Part shown: positions 54,282-64,000 of the stretch, one piece after another
Numbering within the stretch: position 1 is the stretch's first letter
Layout of the letters: each line of letters begins with the position of its first letter
Assembly (NCBI GenBank): GCA_029298735.1
Contig: JANSLP010000152.1
Coordinates: 1 to 64,000 of the forward strand
Reading direction: 5' to 3'
Source: Ophiostoma sp. CBS 140.51
Taxonomy: Eukaryota; Ascomycota; Sordariomycetes; Ophiostomatales; Ophiostomataceae
Length of the DNA stretch: 64,000 nucleotides
Position numbers and translations under genes: made by a program
The notes under the pieces: model-generated
Database searches by the model: none
Told to the model about the DNA's origin: nothing
What the model saw: only the letters and a program-made list of their open reading frames with translations

Positions 54282-55220
54282 TGTGTCGAAGAGATGTGTT
54301 GTGAATGATGGCCGACGCTATGATTTGTGTTGTTGATGTTGACTTCAAGATGTCGTGTGAAGTCGTGCTGCTATGTGGATAAGACAAGACAAAACTCTGG
54401 ATGTTACCGAGTCATCATCTCGTCTTATATACACCAAAGCTCTCAAGCTTCATCTAGGCTGCTGTCCCCTGCCAAGGCTTCCTCCATCCCATGGCCTCAA
54501 TTGGCCAATCGTTCAGCTTCAGCTTCATCGCTGTGGAGGTCGAGGCCATTCATGTTCGCCAGAGCTGTGTTGAGAGTGGGCTCCGTTTGACTCATCGGAA
54601 GTGCGAAAGCTGGTGGCTTTCAGTCGAATCAAGCACAACGTGGGGAGAAGATGTGTACAAACTGGGTGAATAGACTCAAAAAAAGTGGAAGGCTGTCGAG
54701 GCTGCCTGGCAATGTCAATATCAGCCCCGCGCGAGGCAGGCACGAACAAGTGCAGAATGGGTGACGATGCTCGACGCTGATAGGACAGTTGCTGTTAGCA
54801 GGCCGTCTGCCTGGGAGTGTGGTTGCCTTACCCCACTGCGTTGGGGCGTCGGCAGTGCTCCAGTGGACCTCCAGCACTCAGAACCCAGAAATGACCCCAG
54901 CTTCGCTCCAGCTGTCCCCAAATCGACTTAGCTTCAGTCAACAAGGCGGTTTTCCAAGGCGAAATCACATCTTGAGGTCCGTGAGCGAACACAGTGAAAT
55001 CAACAAACATGTTTTACGCCGGTTGGGTTTGCTGAAAAGACTCTATTGTTGTGAACTCAAGATGTGGGGACTGATACGAAAAGAAGGCATTTTTCAGAAG
55101 TGTATCTAAATTTTGTATGAGGTGATGTATAACACTGTAAATAAAAATAACTAGTTTGGAAAACCAAAAAAAAAGGTAAAAAAACAACTGAAAATTGATA
55201 AAGGAAAAGAGAAGAAAACA
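54282..55220. other. ATPase promoter and interval
   Basis: No gene is supported. The region contains the promoter of the AAA ATPase and A-rich sequence near 55140-55200. Confidence 0.4.
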
Positions 55221-55817
55221 TCAGGAATCAAACCAGCTTTCCCTCGAATGTAAGTCTATGCCACCTAGAACATCAATCTCGTCGTCGGATGCAACAGCTC
55301 GTTCCTCTGCCGGCTCAGCTCTATCTCTAAACAAATTCGGATACAGCTGTGGTATCGTCATCTGTCCGCTTGTTGTTGGCGGCACACTCATCGGCGCACC
55401 GGTCGTCCCTGCTCCCCTCCGCCCACTCGCAATTGCCCGAAACCACGGCTCTATATAGTCTGGTATGGGTGGCAGTCCGCCCGCCGTGTCGATGTCGTCC
55501 AACCACGCTACGATGCGGCTGTTGGTACTCCGAGTCGTTGGCTGCCGCGTAAAGGCCTGCAGGTTGAGACAGGTGGGAGGGCGGGTCACCAAGGAAGTAC
55601 CGGCCGGAACTTGCTGACAGTTGTGACACTTTCCGCGAATAAACGTGGCCACTCGTGCATCGTCGGGCCCGCTGGTGTACTTGGGACACTGGCCAGGTGG
55701 ATAGAAGCGGCCCTGGTCGCAGATGAGATAGACTTGTCTGTCTTGGTGGGGCACGTCGGGTGCAGTGAGGACGCAGCCGCAGACGGCGTAGCGGTAGTTG
55801 TAGAAGAAGGTGCACAT
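55221..55817 (-). CDS. Hypothetical Cys-rich fungal protein
   Basis: Single exon, 198 residues, starting MCTFFYNYRYAVCGCVL. A TATA box (TATAAAAG, 55915-55908) lies about 90 bases upstream of this ATG, which supports the start. The first 85 residues hold seven to nine cysteines in CxxxxxxxxxxxCGC, ICDQGRFYPPGQC and GKCHNCQQ settings, reminiscent of zinc-binding or small fungal MC-type proteins. The rest is Pro/Thr-rich with a short acidic end. No signal peptide or membrane helix is seen. I do not recognise a named family. Confidence 0.6.
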   Translation of the reverse strand: MCTFFYNYRYAVCGCVLTAPDVPHQDRQVYLICDQGRFYPPGQCPKYTSGPDDARVATFIRGKCHNCQQVPAGTSLVTRPPTCLNLQAFTRQPTTRSTNSRIVAWLDDIDTAGGLPPIPDYIEPWFRAIASGRRGAGTTGAPMSVPPTTSGQMTIPQLYPNLFRDRAEPAEERAVASDDEIDVLGGIDLHSRESWFDS

Positions 55818-56799
55818 CGTCTTGAGGTAGGCGTAGCAATGGAAATCAAATTTCGCTGAGATGCACTCGTAATCGTAGTCAAAGGATGAAAACCAAAGAC
55901 AGTGAAGCTTTTATATGACTGAAATTGTACTACAATTCACGGTGATAGCAATAAACACTCGTGAGATGCTTTAACATATGGATTGCTTGCTACTATTGTC
56001 ATGGTTGTGAATATCAATGACAAGGCTGTGATAAGCTGGTGAAAAGGTGAGCATCGTGACTCGTAATGCAACACAAAGGCAAGCTTGTCACAACTTGGGC
56101 CTCCGCCTTCAATTATTTAGAGTAAAAAGAAGCAAAAAAAAAAACGGCCTGGGATGGGATGAGAATAAAATGGTTGGCATGGATCTTCTATTTATTTTAG
56201 GCATCATTTTTTCAAAGAAATATTTGGTACCTTTTTCGCTTTTTCCATTGTGAAAGTAAACAATGCAGACACAGCCCTGTTGATCTATCCACAATAGGGT
56301 AAACGAAGCGCTCAACACATGTGAGATCTTTATCAAAAACCTTCGTGTTATCACTCCTTCCTTTTTCTCTTTATCTCCCTTTTTGTTTACTTGTCCATGC
56401 ACTCAGTTCGCTTCAGCCTCTCGCACCAAAATTGACGCCAATTATGAATCATTCTGATGCATCCCTCTAGGTGCCGATGTGGGGGGATAGCGGGGCGTCT
56501 GGAGCTGTGTTTGGGTGTGTCTTGCACGTTGAGCGGCGCTTCGTGGAGTACAAGACATGCGACAAGCTAAAGAGCGCTAGAACGTCAAGCGAGAGCAGGA
56601 GCTCAGTCAAGTCGAGGAAGGAGCTTGACGTAGCTCGACTTCACAAATGCATAAAGGACGACCCCTCTCAATTGACAACAGAAGAAAGACGACAACACAA
56701 TTTGATTTAATCTCTCCTTCGTCCGATTCGCGAATCGTCTTTACGACGCACTACCCTTACCTCCTCTCCCTCCTCACCGACGACAGCTTCCACGCCATC
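55818..56799. other. Divergent promoter region
   Basis: It holds the TATA box for the minus-strand Cys-rich gene and the promoter of the acyltransferase. No further gene is seen. Confidence 0.45.
55908..55915 (-). promoter_or_regulatory. TATA box of the Cys-rich protein gene
   Basis: TATAAAAG on the minus strand, about 90 bases before the ATG at 55817, within the usual fungal distance. Confidence 0.6.
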
Positions 56800-58236
56800 A
56801 TGACCGCCCAAACCCATGCCGCCGAGGCCAATAATCCTGGTGTTGCCGCCAGGACACTTAAGCATCTGTCGCGTGACGAAGCTGCCCATATGGACATTGG
56901 CGTCTTTGGCCAGCAGCCTGGGATGCAGATTTATACACAGATTTTGTACGTTTTCGACAAGACGGCGGATCGCGGGAGTGTCATCTCGACGCTCGAGACT
57001 GGCCTCGCCCGACTGGTGGCGACCTTTCCCTGGCTCGGCGGACAGATTGTGCTGTCCCCGAAGGACAACCGACGGCACTTTGCCCCGTTGGCGGGAGGTC
57101 CGCCACCATTGGTCGTCAAGGATGTACCCGAAGACATCCTGACGTACGAAGCGCTCCGCGCTTCTGGGTATGCCATCCGCCTGTTGGACGAATCGGTGGT
57201 GGCCCCCCGCCGCACTTTGCCCTCCCCCGACGAGCCGGCCGAAATGCCGGTTCTGTTGGTGCAGGCCACCTTTTTGAAGGACGGTCTCTTCTTGACCGTC
57301 GTGTGCCACCATGCGGCGATGGACATGGTCGGCCAGACTTCGGTGATTGAGTGGCTGGCCAAGGCGTGCCGGGGTGAGCAGTTTTCGGAAGAAGAGCTGG
57401 CCGTCGGGAACGGCGACCGCATCGACGCAGTCGACTTGCTGGATGTGGAGGACCCTTTCTCCCTCATCCCAGAACAGGTTCTGCCGCCACCGGCAGCCAC
57501 GACGGACACGAAGACAGAGGCAGCACCCCCGCCCCCGCCCCCACCCGTCACGTCCGCCTGGTCCTACTTTAACTTTAGCAAGGCCGCCGTCCAGGCCTTG
57601 AAGGACGAGGCCACGTCCACACTGCCCAAGGACAGCACCGTCCCCTTTGTGTCGACCAACGACGCCCTGTCGGCCTTTCTTTGGCAGTCCACTCTTAGGG
57701 CGCGACGCCAAAGACTCGACGCTTCGACACCCTCCACGTTTGCCCGCGCCATTGACGTCCGCCGCATCATGGGTGTGGCCCGCAACTACCCGGGTCTCCT
57801 CCAGAACATGACCATCCACACGCACCCCTCGTCATGGGTGTGCGACGCGTCGCTTGGTGAGGCCTCTTCTGAGTTGCGCGCCGCTATTCTGCAGCCCGAC
57901 CGGTTGAGGGAGCGGACACGCGCGCTCGCTACCTGCTTCATCAACCACCCCGACCAGGCCAACCGCCTGTCGTTTGTCGGTCATGTCGACCCGACCGCGG
58001 GCGGTCTGATGCTGAGTTCGTGGATGACGGCGCCCGGCATCACCACCGATTTCGGGATTGGAGGGCTGCCCGCGGCTGTGCGCCGCCCTGGGTTCTTCCC
58101 CGTCGAGAGCCTGGCGTACCTGATGCCGTCGGATGGGGACGGCACCGTGGCGGCCTGTATCTGCTTGCGGGAGGTCGATCTGGCGCTGTTAACGTCGGAC
58201 CCTGCCTTTGCCAAGTACGCCCAGTACGTTGGTTAA
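56800..58236 (+). CDS. BAHD-type acyltransferase (transferase family PF02458)
   Basis: From the ATG at 56800 (context GCCATCATGA) the protein has 478 residues. The frame is open further upstream from 56647, but that part is basic and unlike the family. The catalytic HxxxD motif is HHAAMD, and the second signature DFGWG appears as DFGIG. LARLVATFPWLGGQI, VSTNDALSAFLWQSTLRAR and FPVESLAYLMP are further family blocks. A Pro-rich loop (APPPPPPPV) marks the domain crossover. Members such as trichothecene 3-O-acetyltransferase move acyl groups from CoA to hydroxyls or amines of secondary metabolites. It lies 595 bases upstream of a UstYa-like oxidase on the same strand, which suggests a small metabolite-modifying pair. 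Confidence 0.88.
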   Translation: MTAQTHAAEANNPGVAARTLKHLSRDEAAHMDIGVFGQQPGMQIYTQILYVFDKTADRGSVISTLETGLARLVATFPWLGGQIVLSPKDNRRHFAPLAGGPPPLVVKDVPEDILTYEALRASGYAIRLLDESVVAPRRTLPSPDEPAEMPVLLVQATFLKDGLFLTVVCHHAAMDMVGQTSVIEWLAKACRGEQFSEEELAVGNGDRIDAVDLLDVEDPFSLIPEQVLPPPAATTDTKTEAAPPPPPPPVTSAWSYFNFSKAAVQALKDEATSTLPKDSTVPFVSTNDALSAFLWQSTLRARRQRLDASTPSTFARAIDVRRIMGVARNYPGLLQNMTIHTHPSSWVCDASLGEASSELRAAILQPDRLRERTRALATCFINHPDQANRLSFVGHVDPTAGGLMLSSWMTAPGITTDFGIGGLPAAVRRPGFFPVESLAYLMPSDGDGTVAACICLREVDLALLTSDPAFAKYAQYVG

Positions 58237-58830
58237 TGAGTTACGAATTTAGAGATAGAAATAGAATACCCCTGTTTACTGTCAGCTCACTTTTGCCAAG
58301 CGCAGCCTTGCCTATCGGACGATTCCCCCCCACAGCTTCGACAGACGGATCTACACACATCGTAAGCTTGCCAGATCACACCGTGCTTCTTTTTCGTTTA
58401 TTCTTATTCTTTTTTCTGTTCTCTTTTCTCTCTATTTAGCCACGGCATTTGAAAGGCGGCTCCACAGTACCATAGCAGCGTTACAGCATTACAGCGTTAC
58501 AGCGTCGCAGCGTCGCAGCGTCAACGTGGGAATAGCCCCCCGATTTCTGTGACATTGGAAACACGACCCTCGACCAACCTGAAACGCCTCAGAATAGCAG
58601 AAATGGGCAGACTGACAAAAAGCGCGGTAACATAATCACAACGCAGTCGATTCGCTTCGTCTTTCCTTTCTTCTTTTTGATCTTCAATCCATCTTCAATC
58701 CATCTTCACCTCTTTTGTTCTTCGCCATTTCATTCCTTTTGTTTCTTTCTCTTCATTCGCTTCTTTCGACAGTTGATCTGTCTGTTTACTTACCTTTTTC
58801 GCTCATTCTCTTTAATCCATCGCCTTCGCA
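58237..58830. other. Interval between acyltransferase and UstYa-like gene
   Basis: It contains a short array of CAGCGTTACAG and GCAGCGTC units at 58478-58522, and a CT-rich leader for the next gene. No other gene is seen. Confidence 0.45.
58478..58522 (+). repeat. CAGCGTTACAG / GTCGCAGC short tandem array
   Basis: Overlapping repeats of AGCGTTACAG and CGTCGCAG fill about 45 bases. Confidence 0.7.
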
Positions 58831-60228
58831 ATGTCCGACTCTTCCTACAACCCCGTCAACAGCGACGCCCGCAAGGTCGACCGCCAGCAGCGTCTGTCGA
58901 GACAAAACACCCAACGGTCTTCTCACAGCGACAACTCCCGCCGCAGCGGCGAAGGTTCCGATACCGAAGTCGACGATGCCCTCATTAGCGACGACGAAAA
59001 GCAGTGGGAGACCATTGCTCTCGAGAGGGGGTTAAGCAGACGGCCGTCCAGAGTCAGCAGAGTGGTTGGCACAGTTCGGCGCCACCGCTGGATGATTGAT
59101 ACGGGCTTGTTGGTGGTGATTCTTGGGCTGGTGGTGCTGCTGCAGCTGGAGATCCGCCAGCGGCCGAGCAAGTGGCAGGTGGGAGGTGATTTTATGGCTC
59201 AAGGGCCAATCTGTAAGTGAGGCCGGCGACAGCCGGTCCAGTCGACGAGTCAACTACTTGACGTCGACGACGCTTCGCGTCTACTTATCTTCCTGCTACG
59301 CATGCTAACGCTTGTTCGCTTAGTTTCTACGAAAGTCGTCAAGTGGGAAGCTGACGAAGCGTTTGTTCCTGCCAAAGACACCGACTTTGCCAGCAACACG
59401 ACACTCGCGACGTGGAACACGCTGATGCCGCAGGGTGCGGGTTGGAAGGGTGGCGAGTCGGAGACGACGTTTTTTACCACGACCATGACGCATCAGTTGC
59501 ACTGTATTGTAAGTCGAGTCTCGGGCCGAAGGCGAGAGACGAGAGAAGACGACGTTCTCGTTGACGACGAAGTCGTCGACATGACAAGCCGTCAAGCTTC
59601 CTCATGCACACTTAACCTCATGCTACGCAGACGTTGACTAACCTCGTTGCTACGCACCCTCTAGCTGATGATGGGCCGCATCTACACGGCCCTCCGGATG
59701 AATGCGATGCCGTCCCCTGACCTGCCGGCCGACTACCACTCGCACTACCTGCACTGTATTGATTATCTGCGGCAGGCGACCATGTGTGCGGGTGATGTGG
59801 CAGTCGAAGCGCATGAGCCGACGGACGCGTCGGACAATGGAGCGTTGGACGGGGGGTGGAGTGGTCATCATGGTGAGTGAGCGAGCAGCGAAGCGAGGAG
59901 AAGAGTAGCCGCGAAGCGGCTGCGACTGGCTCTTACGTAGTTGCTGTCGAAAGACAGCAGCTACGAGCACACTTCGCAGCAGTGACTCCTGTCTCCTTTC
60001 CTTTCCCTTTCCTTTCCCTTCCCTCCCCCTCCACTGTATTTTCTGTATCGTCTGTATCGTTACTAACCACTCTCTCTACAGTTTGCAAAGACTACAGCCA
60101 AGTCAAGAGCTACCTCGAAGGTGAGTCCCCTACGGCAATCTTACAGTATCTTACAGTATCTTTACTGACTTCTGACTGTAGGTCAAATCCGTGACGGCGT
60201 GCGGACTGTTCTTCCGATTGACGACTAG
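58831..60228 (+). CDS. UstYa-like (DUF3328) oxidase, five exons
   Basis: Exons 58831-59212, 59324-59508, 59665-59872, 60082-60120 and 60182-60228 join in frame to 286 residues; all introns have GTRAGT donors and YAG acceptors. A Ser/Arg-rich cytosolic N-terminus is followed by a membrane segment (TGLLVVILGLVVLLQL, near residue 91-106). The lumenal domain has HQLHC (184-188) and HYLHC (216-220) followed by IDYLRQATMC, the paired HxxHC motifs of the family. VCKDYSQVKSYLEG near the C-terminus is also typical. The catalytic pattern is complete, so it should be a copper-type oxidase acting on a peptide or related metabolite. Introns 1-3 are longer than others here and packed with GC-rich palindromic repeats. 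The acyltransferase upstream is the likely partner. Confidence 0.88.
59641..59661 (-). repeat. 21-base element shared with 61144-61164
   Basis: The end of intron 2 carries a 21-base sequence, containing TTGCTACGCACCCTC, that recurs exactly in the leader of the GNAT gene at 61144-61164. It recurs with one or two changes, inverted, after PNS1 at 7192-7245. Confidence 0.75.
59937..59964 (+). repeat. 12-bp hairpin with GAAA loop inside intron 3
   Basis: GTAGTTGCTGTC and GACAGCAGCTAC pair fully (one G-U) around a GAAA tetraloop. Nearby GCCGCGAAGCGGC (59909-59921) forms another small hairpin. Confidence 0.7.
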
Positions 60229-61175
60229 ACAGGGTGAGGGTGTATTTTGACCGTTCTTGAGCGAGTTCTTTTGTTTGATCATTCGATCGTTCGACAGCTT
60301 CTCTTTCTTTTGTACATATGACTATGACTGCATTGAATCACAGGTTGATTAAAGATTACATTCTTGACATTTTGTTGTTGAGTGGTGATGGTTGAGTCAT
60401 GCCGAGAAGTGATGTTGCTGCCAGGAGGCGATGTGTCGGCGTTGTTCCTGACCAGGCTGTAGAAAAGCGTGTGGAAATACGGAGTGACGTTCGGATGGAG
60501 AGAAAAAGTAAGAAGAGAAAAGTACGCCGTGCAAGTGGTGGGTGGCACTTGGCTGGAATAGGCAGTTGGCTACGGTCCGCTGTTCTTACACTGCCCACCC
60601 GAACTTGGACAGCCCACCCGCTGTAACCCACTGTAACGAGCTGGAACTCGCACTCGGATGATAATTTTCGTGGCGGCCAAGCCCCGCGCCGCCGCTAGAA
60701 GCTTTGTCAAGAATTTTTGTTCGTTGTTTCGCCCTTACCTGCCCTCTTGGGGTACGACAAACGACTTTTACGACTTTTACGTGAGCGTCGGCGCCCATTT
60801 CTGCCGCTGTCCGCGCTGTCCGCGCTGTCCGTCCCTTGTCCGGCGTGACTCAGGTCGGCTGCGAAAATAGGTGGAAAAGGGTGGAGGACAGCAAAAAAGT
60901 TGCCGTTACTTTGGACAGCCACACACCACAACGACGAACAGTACTCTCTGACAACGACTTGCCGCTCATCAGTTAACACTTTGACGGACCACGCCGAGAC
61001 CAGCTCCCGAAAGAAGACGAGGAAGAAACTTGGCCAAGCCGCCAAGACGTCCGACCTTCATCGTGGAGATATAAAGTGGGAGACGGTCGTCTTCTCCATT
61101 CTCAGTCACGACTCTAACCAACTTCACTAACCACCACACCACAACCTCGTTGCTACGCACCCTCGCACCGCCAAC
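60229..61175. other. Interval between UstYa-like and GNAT genes
   Basis: No gene is seen. The last 300 bases probably form the GNAT promoter and leader, which includes the shared 21-base element at 61144. Confidence 0.4.
61144..61164 (-). repeat. Second exact copy of the 21-base element
   Basis: Identical to 59641-59661. It lies 12 bases before the GNAT start codon. Confidence 0.75.
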
Positions 61176-61846
61176 ATGTCCCTCACTATGCGCGCCGGCA
61201 CGGTCGACGACATTGACCGCCTCGTCGAAATCTACTTTTCTGCCTTTGCCGACAACGCCGTCCAGCACAGAGTGTTTCCTGAAAGCTCGCCGCAGGTCCG
61301 ACCGTTTTGGAGAAACAACTTTGTCAACGATTTCAAGGAGGACTATGTCCGCTTCAGAGTGATGGAGCAGCCATCCTCGGGCGACAGCGAGGACAAGAAG
61401 GAGATTGTCGCGTTCGCCATCTGGAACGCCCCCCGCAAACCGACCGACCCCATCCCGGCCATGCCGCCGCGCGAGGCCTGGCCGTCCGACGGCGACCAGG
61501 ACGCTGCCGTCGAGTTCTTTCACGATTTGGAGCGGCAGCACAAGAGCTACATGGCGCATCCGACCAACCCAGGAGAACAGCAGCCGCACTGGTACCTCGA
61601 GCTGATTGCGACCCACCGCGACCACCAAGGCAAAGGCGCCGCTGGCGCTCTGGCGCTTTGCTGCGATGGGGCGAGCAGCAAGCGGACGAGCAAGGCGTGC
61701 CGTGCTACTTGGATGCGACGCCCGATGGACGGCCGGTGTACATGTCGAAAGGGCACGGGTTCCGCGAGGTGGAGTCGAGGACGTACTTTGGTGGGGTGTA
61801 TGAGCATGTGTTTATGATTCGCGATCCGAAGAAGAAGGACGAGTAA
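61176..61846 (+). pseudogene. GNAT acetyltransferase with 8-bp duplication frameshift
   Basis: The ATG at 61176 opens a frame starting MSLTMRAGTVDDIDRLVEIYFSAF. HWYLELIATHRDHQGKGAAG is the acetyl-CoA-binding motif A of GNAT enzymes (R/QxxGxG/A). Just after it the frame turns to nonsense. The real ending (RWGEQQADEQGVPCYLDATPDG, MSKGHGFREVESRTYFGG) is in another frame and stops at 61846. A perfect tandem repeat of CTGGCGCT (61642-61657) lies at the break; removing one copy restores 221 codons. This is a common fungal GNAT type of unknown substrate that acts on small amines or metabolites. Probably inactive, and possibly only in this strain. A perfect 8-bp hairpin starts at the stop codon. Confidence 0.8.
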
Positions 61847-61864
61847 CATCGCCAAAGGCGATGT
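61846..61864 (+). repeat. Perfect 8-bp hairpin at the GNAT stop
   Basis: ACATCGCC and GGCGATGT flank AAA, right at the stop codon. GCGAAGCGCAGCGGAGC follows. Confidence 0.65.
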
Positions 61865-62635
61865 GAACGCGAAGCGCAGCGGAGCAATGTTAGCTGCCGC
61901 AGGTGTTGTGAACTAGCAGCACTTCCCTGACCACCACTCCTCGCCTCCGGGAGGGCGTGCGGGAAAGGCGGAGGTCAGTATCCGAAACGAATGCATTTTG
62001 AGAGGACGATGGTGATGTTGACGATGATGTCGACGAGATTCTCTTGGAATGTATCTTACCCGACCAAAGAGTAATTGAAACGGTTTTAAAATAGGCGAAG
62101 AAAAAGTGGGGTGTAACATAGAATCATAATATTAATAAAAAAGACAGCAATGACCGACGACAACATCTATGACTGGACCTTGAGTGGTGATGTTTGTGAT
62201 GTTACTTCGTACTTGTACTGTGTACCTCTGTACTGTCTCTCACTGTGACTGATGACGCGCTATTCACAGTTCCTGTGCTACCCCACTTTCTTGGTCCAAC
62301 ACCGAGACCCTGTTGGACAGGGACGACAGGGCCGACCAACACGAGACTAAGCTCACTGGAGAGAGGCATCTGATTGGCTGGCTGCCGGCAACAGCTCCCC
62401 TGCCCATCGATCGATTGCGCCTTCCTGTCTGACAGCTGACGGTGAGAGTGAGAGTGAGAAATCAGGGAAGTCGCGTTCTTGCGGAGAGGCTGTTCTTTCT
62501 TCTTTTGTTCTTTCTTCATTCAACATTTCCCCTTTTCTTTATTTCCTCGCTCTGCTCGCTCACATTCGTCCATCGACTCTGCGCACACTCCAACATGAGT
62601 TAGATCACGGCATCCCCTCACACACCACATGCACA
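61865..62635. other. Interval before the terminal transporter
   Basis: No gene is seen. From 62490 the sequence is pyrimidine-rich, the leader of the downstream transporter. It contains a minimal upstream reading frame. Confidence 0.45.
62595..62603 (+). promoter_or_regulatory. Minimal upstream ORF (ATG AGT TAG)
   Basis: A start codon followed by one sense codon and a stop lies 33 bases before the main start. A second upstream ATG at 62629 is out of frame and overlaps the main start. Both could lower translation of the transporter. Confidence 0.4.
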
Positions 62636-64000
62636 ATGCCGCCCACAAAGGCGGACAGCCAACCGTCTCTCGACGAAGACGACGCTTTCGCTCTGGCGTC
62701 GGATGTCGATACCGATAGTGACGCTGGTAACGACGTCGCCAACCGACGAATAAACACACCCGACAAAGACGACTTCAACGACTTTGACGACGATGCTGTG
62801 CCCAGTGAGCGACAGGGTCTGGTGGATCGGCAGGAGCCGTCGTTGGTCGCCAACGACACCGCCGAAGCCTCCTCCTCCATCTCACGGGAACCCGATCTCA
62901 CGATCCGCCAGGCCGTCCGCATCTACCGCAAGGCCATCCTCTGGTGTCTCGTCACTTCGGCCTGCGTCATCATGGAGGGCTACGACATGATTCTGTAAGA
63001 TTTTTGTTTTGTGTCCTCGCTGCGCTCACTGCTCGTTCACTCGCTTCGCTCATTCACTCACTCACACCCTTTGTAGTATCGGCAACTTCTTCGCATACCC
63101 CACCTTCGCGGCCAAATACGGCCAGTTCGTCGACGACAACGGCCAGCACCAACTCTCCGCCGCCTGGATGGCCGCCCTCGCCAACGCCGCTCCCGTCGGC
63201 TGCTTTTTTGGCACGGCTGCCAACGGTTACCTCGTCTCCCGCTACGGCCAGAAACGCGTCCTCCTCGCCGCCCTCGCCGCTCTGTCGGCCTTCATCTTCA
63301 TGACGTTCTTTGCGCCAACAATTGCCGTTCTCTTGATTGGCGAGTTTCTGTGCGGCCTCCCCTGGGGCATCTTCGCTTCGTCGGCCCCCGCCTACGCGTC
63401 CGAACTGCTCCCCACCGCCCTCCGCAGCTACCTCACGTCCTGGACCAACATGTGTTTCATCCTGGGCCAGCTTATCGCGGCTGGTGTGCTGGCGGCACTG
63501 GTCGATCGACGCACCGACGAGTGGGCGTTCCGCATTCCCTTTGCGCTGCAGTGGCTGTGGCCCGTCGTTATCTTTCCTGTCCTCTGTTTTGCGCCCGAGT
63601 CGCCGTGGCATCTGGTGCGGACGGGGCGGCGGTCGGCAGCACGCAAAGCTCTGGGGAGACTGCAGACGGCCTCGGCACCGGGCGCCGACATTGACGCCAC
63701 ATTGGCCACGATAGAGCGCACCAACGCCATGGAGGTGGAAGAGTTGAAAGGCGACGTCACGACGGGCACATCGGCGGGCGCCGATGGGTCGTCCGAGACG
63801 ACGACATACTGGGACTGTCTGCGGGGTACAGAGCGCCGCCGCACCGAGATTGCGTGCATGGCTTTCGCTGCACAAGTTTTGGCGGGCGCGCCGTTCGCGT
63901 ACAACTCGACCTACTTTTTCCAGCAGGTCGGTTTGGCGACGCACACGACGTACCTGCTCAACACGGGCGGCACGCTGTTGGCACTCGCGGGCACGGTTGT
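62636..64000 (+). CDS. Sugar-porter MFS transporter, cut off by window end
   Basis: Exon 62636-62994 and exon 63077 to beyond 64000 (intron of 82 nt, GTAAGA ... TGTAG). The cytosolic N-terminus is long and acidic (about 100 residues with DDFNDFDDDAVPSE). Helix 1 follows (ILWCLVTSACVIMEGYDMILIGNFFAYPTFAAKYG, split by the intron after DMIL). GYLVSRYGQKRVLLAA is the MFS loop 2-3 motif, LCGLPWGIFASSAPAYASELLPTALRSYL the sugar-porter helix 4-5 region, and PESPWHLVRTGR the mid-loop signature. It resembles alpha-glucoside/maltose:proton symporters of fungi. The intron is filled with GCTTCGCTC-type repeats. Helices beyond the eighth lie outside the window. Confidence 0.88.

Noticed and set aside
1..64000. 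Transposons or LTR elements
   Set aside because: No reverse transcriptase, integrase or transposase motifs, and no long terminal or inverted repeats were noticed by eye.

Overview
This window is nuclear DNA of a filamentous ascomycete, most likely a Sordariomycete. The genes are GC-rich with C/G-ending codons. Introns are short (about 40-156 nt) with GTRAGT donors and YAG acceptors. Leaders are long, CT-rich and CAA-rich. The families are fungal: UstYa/DUF3328, Zn2Cys6 factors, a GH16 with a Ser/Thr linker, an Asp f 4-like secreted protein, PNS1, NOB1 and NOP10. I would not name a genus.

Layout. 1.8-11 kb holds three intact genes: a PAF-acetylhydrolase-like esterase, a PNS1/choline-transporter-like protein and a secreted GH16 glucanase with a strange Trp/Pro and Asp/His-rich tail. 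11.3-14.8 kb is a gene graveyard: a truncated GH55 glucanase, a broken PQ-loop membrane protein and an ankyrin-repeat remnant. 15.1-26.5 kb is a compact accumulation of sugar transporter (-), DHA1-type MFS (-), alpha/beta hydrolase (+), Zn2Cys6 regulator (-), RidA-like protein (+) and zinc alcohol dehydrogenase (+). The two transporters and the hydrolase are broken; the regulator, RidA and dehydrogenase look intact. Its promoters share a CGG-N10-CCG dyad (consensus CGGAATATAnnTTCCG), which suggests one pathway-specific regulon, now partly decayed. 27.4-28.2 kb is a UstYa-like oxidase. A gene-free interval of nearly 6 kb then leads to a small secreted Tyr-rich repeat protein at 34.0 kb. 35.1-37.4 kb carries two ribosome-biogenesis genes tail to tail, NOP10 and NOB1.

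37.4-51.5 kb is gene-poor. It has a possible small spliced gene at 38.8 kb, an Asp f 4-like secreted protein at 43.1-44.1 kb and a tRNA-Arg(ACG) at 51.5 kb. 52-54.3 kb is a large AAA ATPase and 55.2-55.8 kb a Cys-rich hypothetical protein. 56.8-62 kb holds a BAHD-type acyltransferase, a second UstYa-like oxidase with four introns, and a GNAT acetyltransferase broken by an 8-bp tandem duplication. The window ends inside a sugar-porter MFS gene.

The strongest unexplained signals are: (1) the shared CGG-N10-CCG dyads of the 15-26.5 kb cluster, together with selective loss of its transporters and hydrolase; (2) small GC-rich GCGAAGCG-type repeat and hairpin islands confined to introns and gene ends; (3) two UstYa-family oxidases, one near a Tyr-rich repeat peptide and one next to an acyltransferase; (4) the GH16 C-terminal tail.
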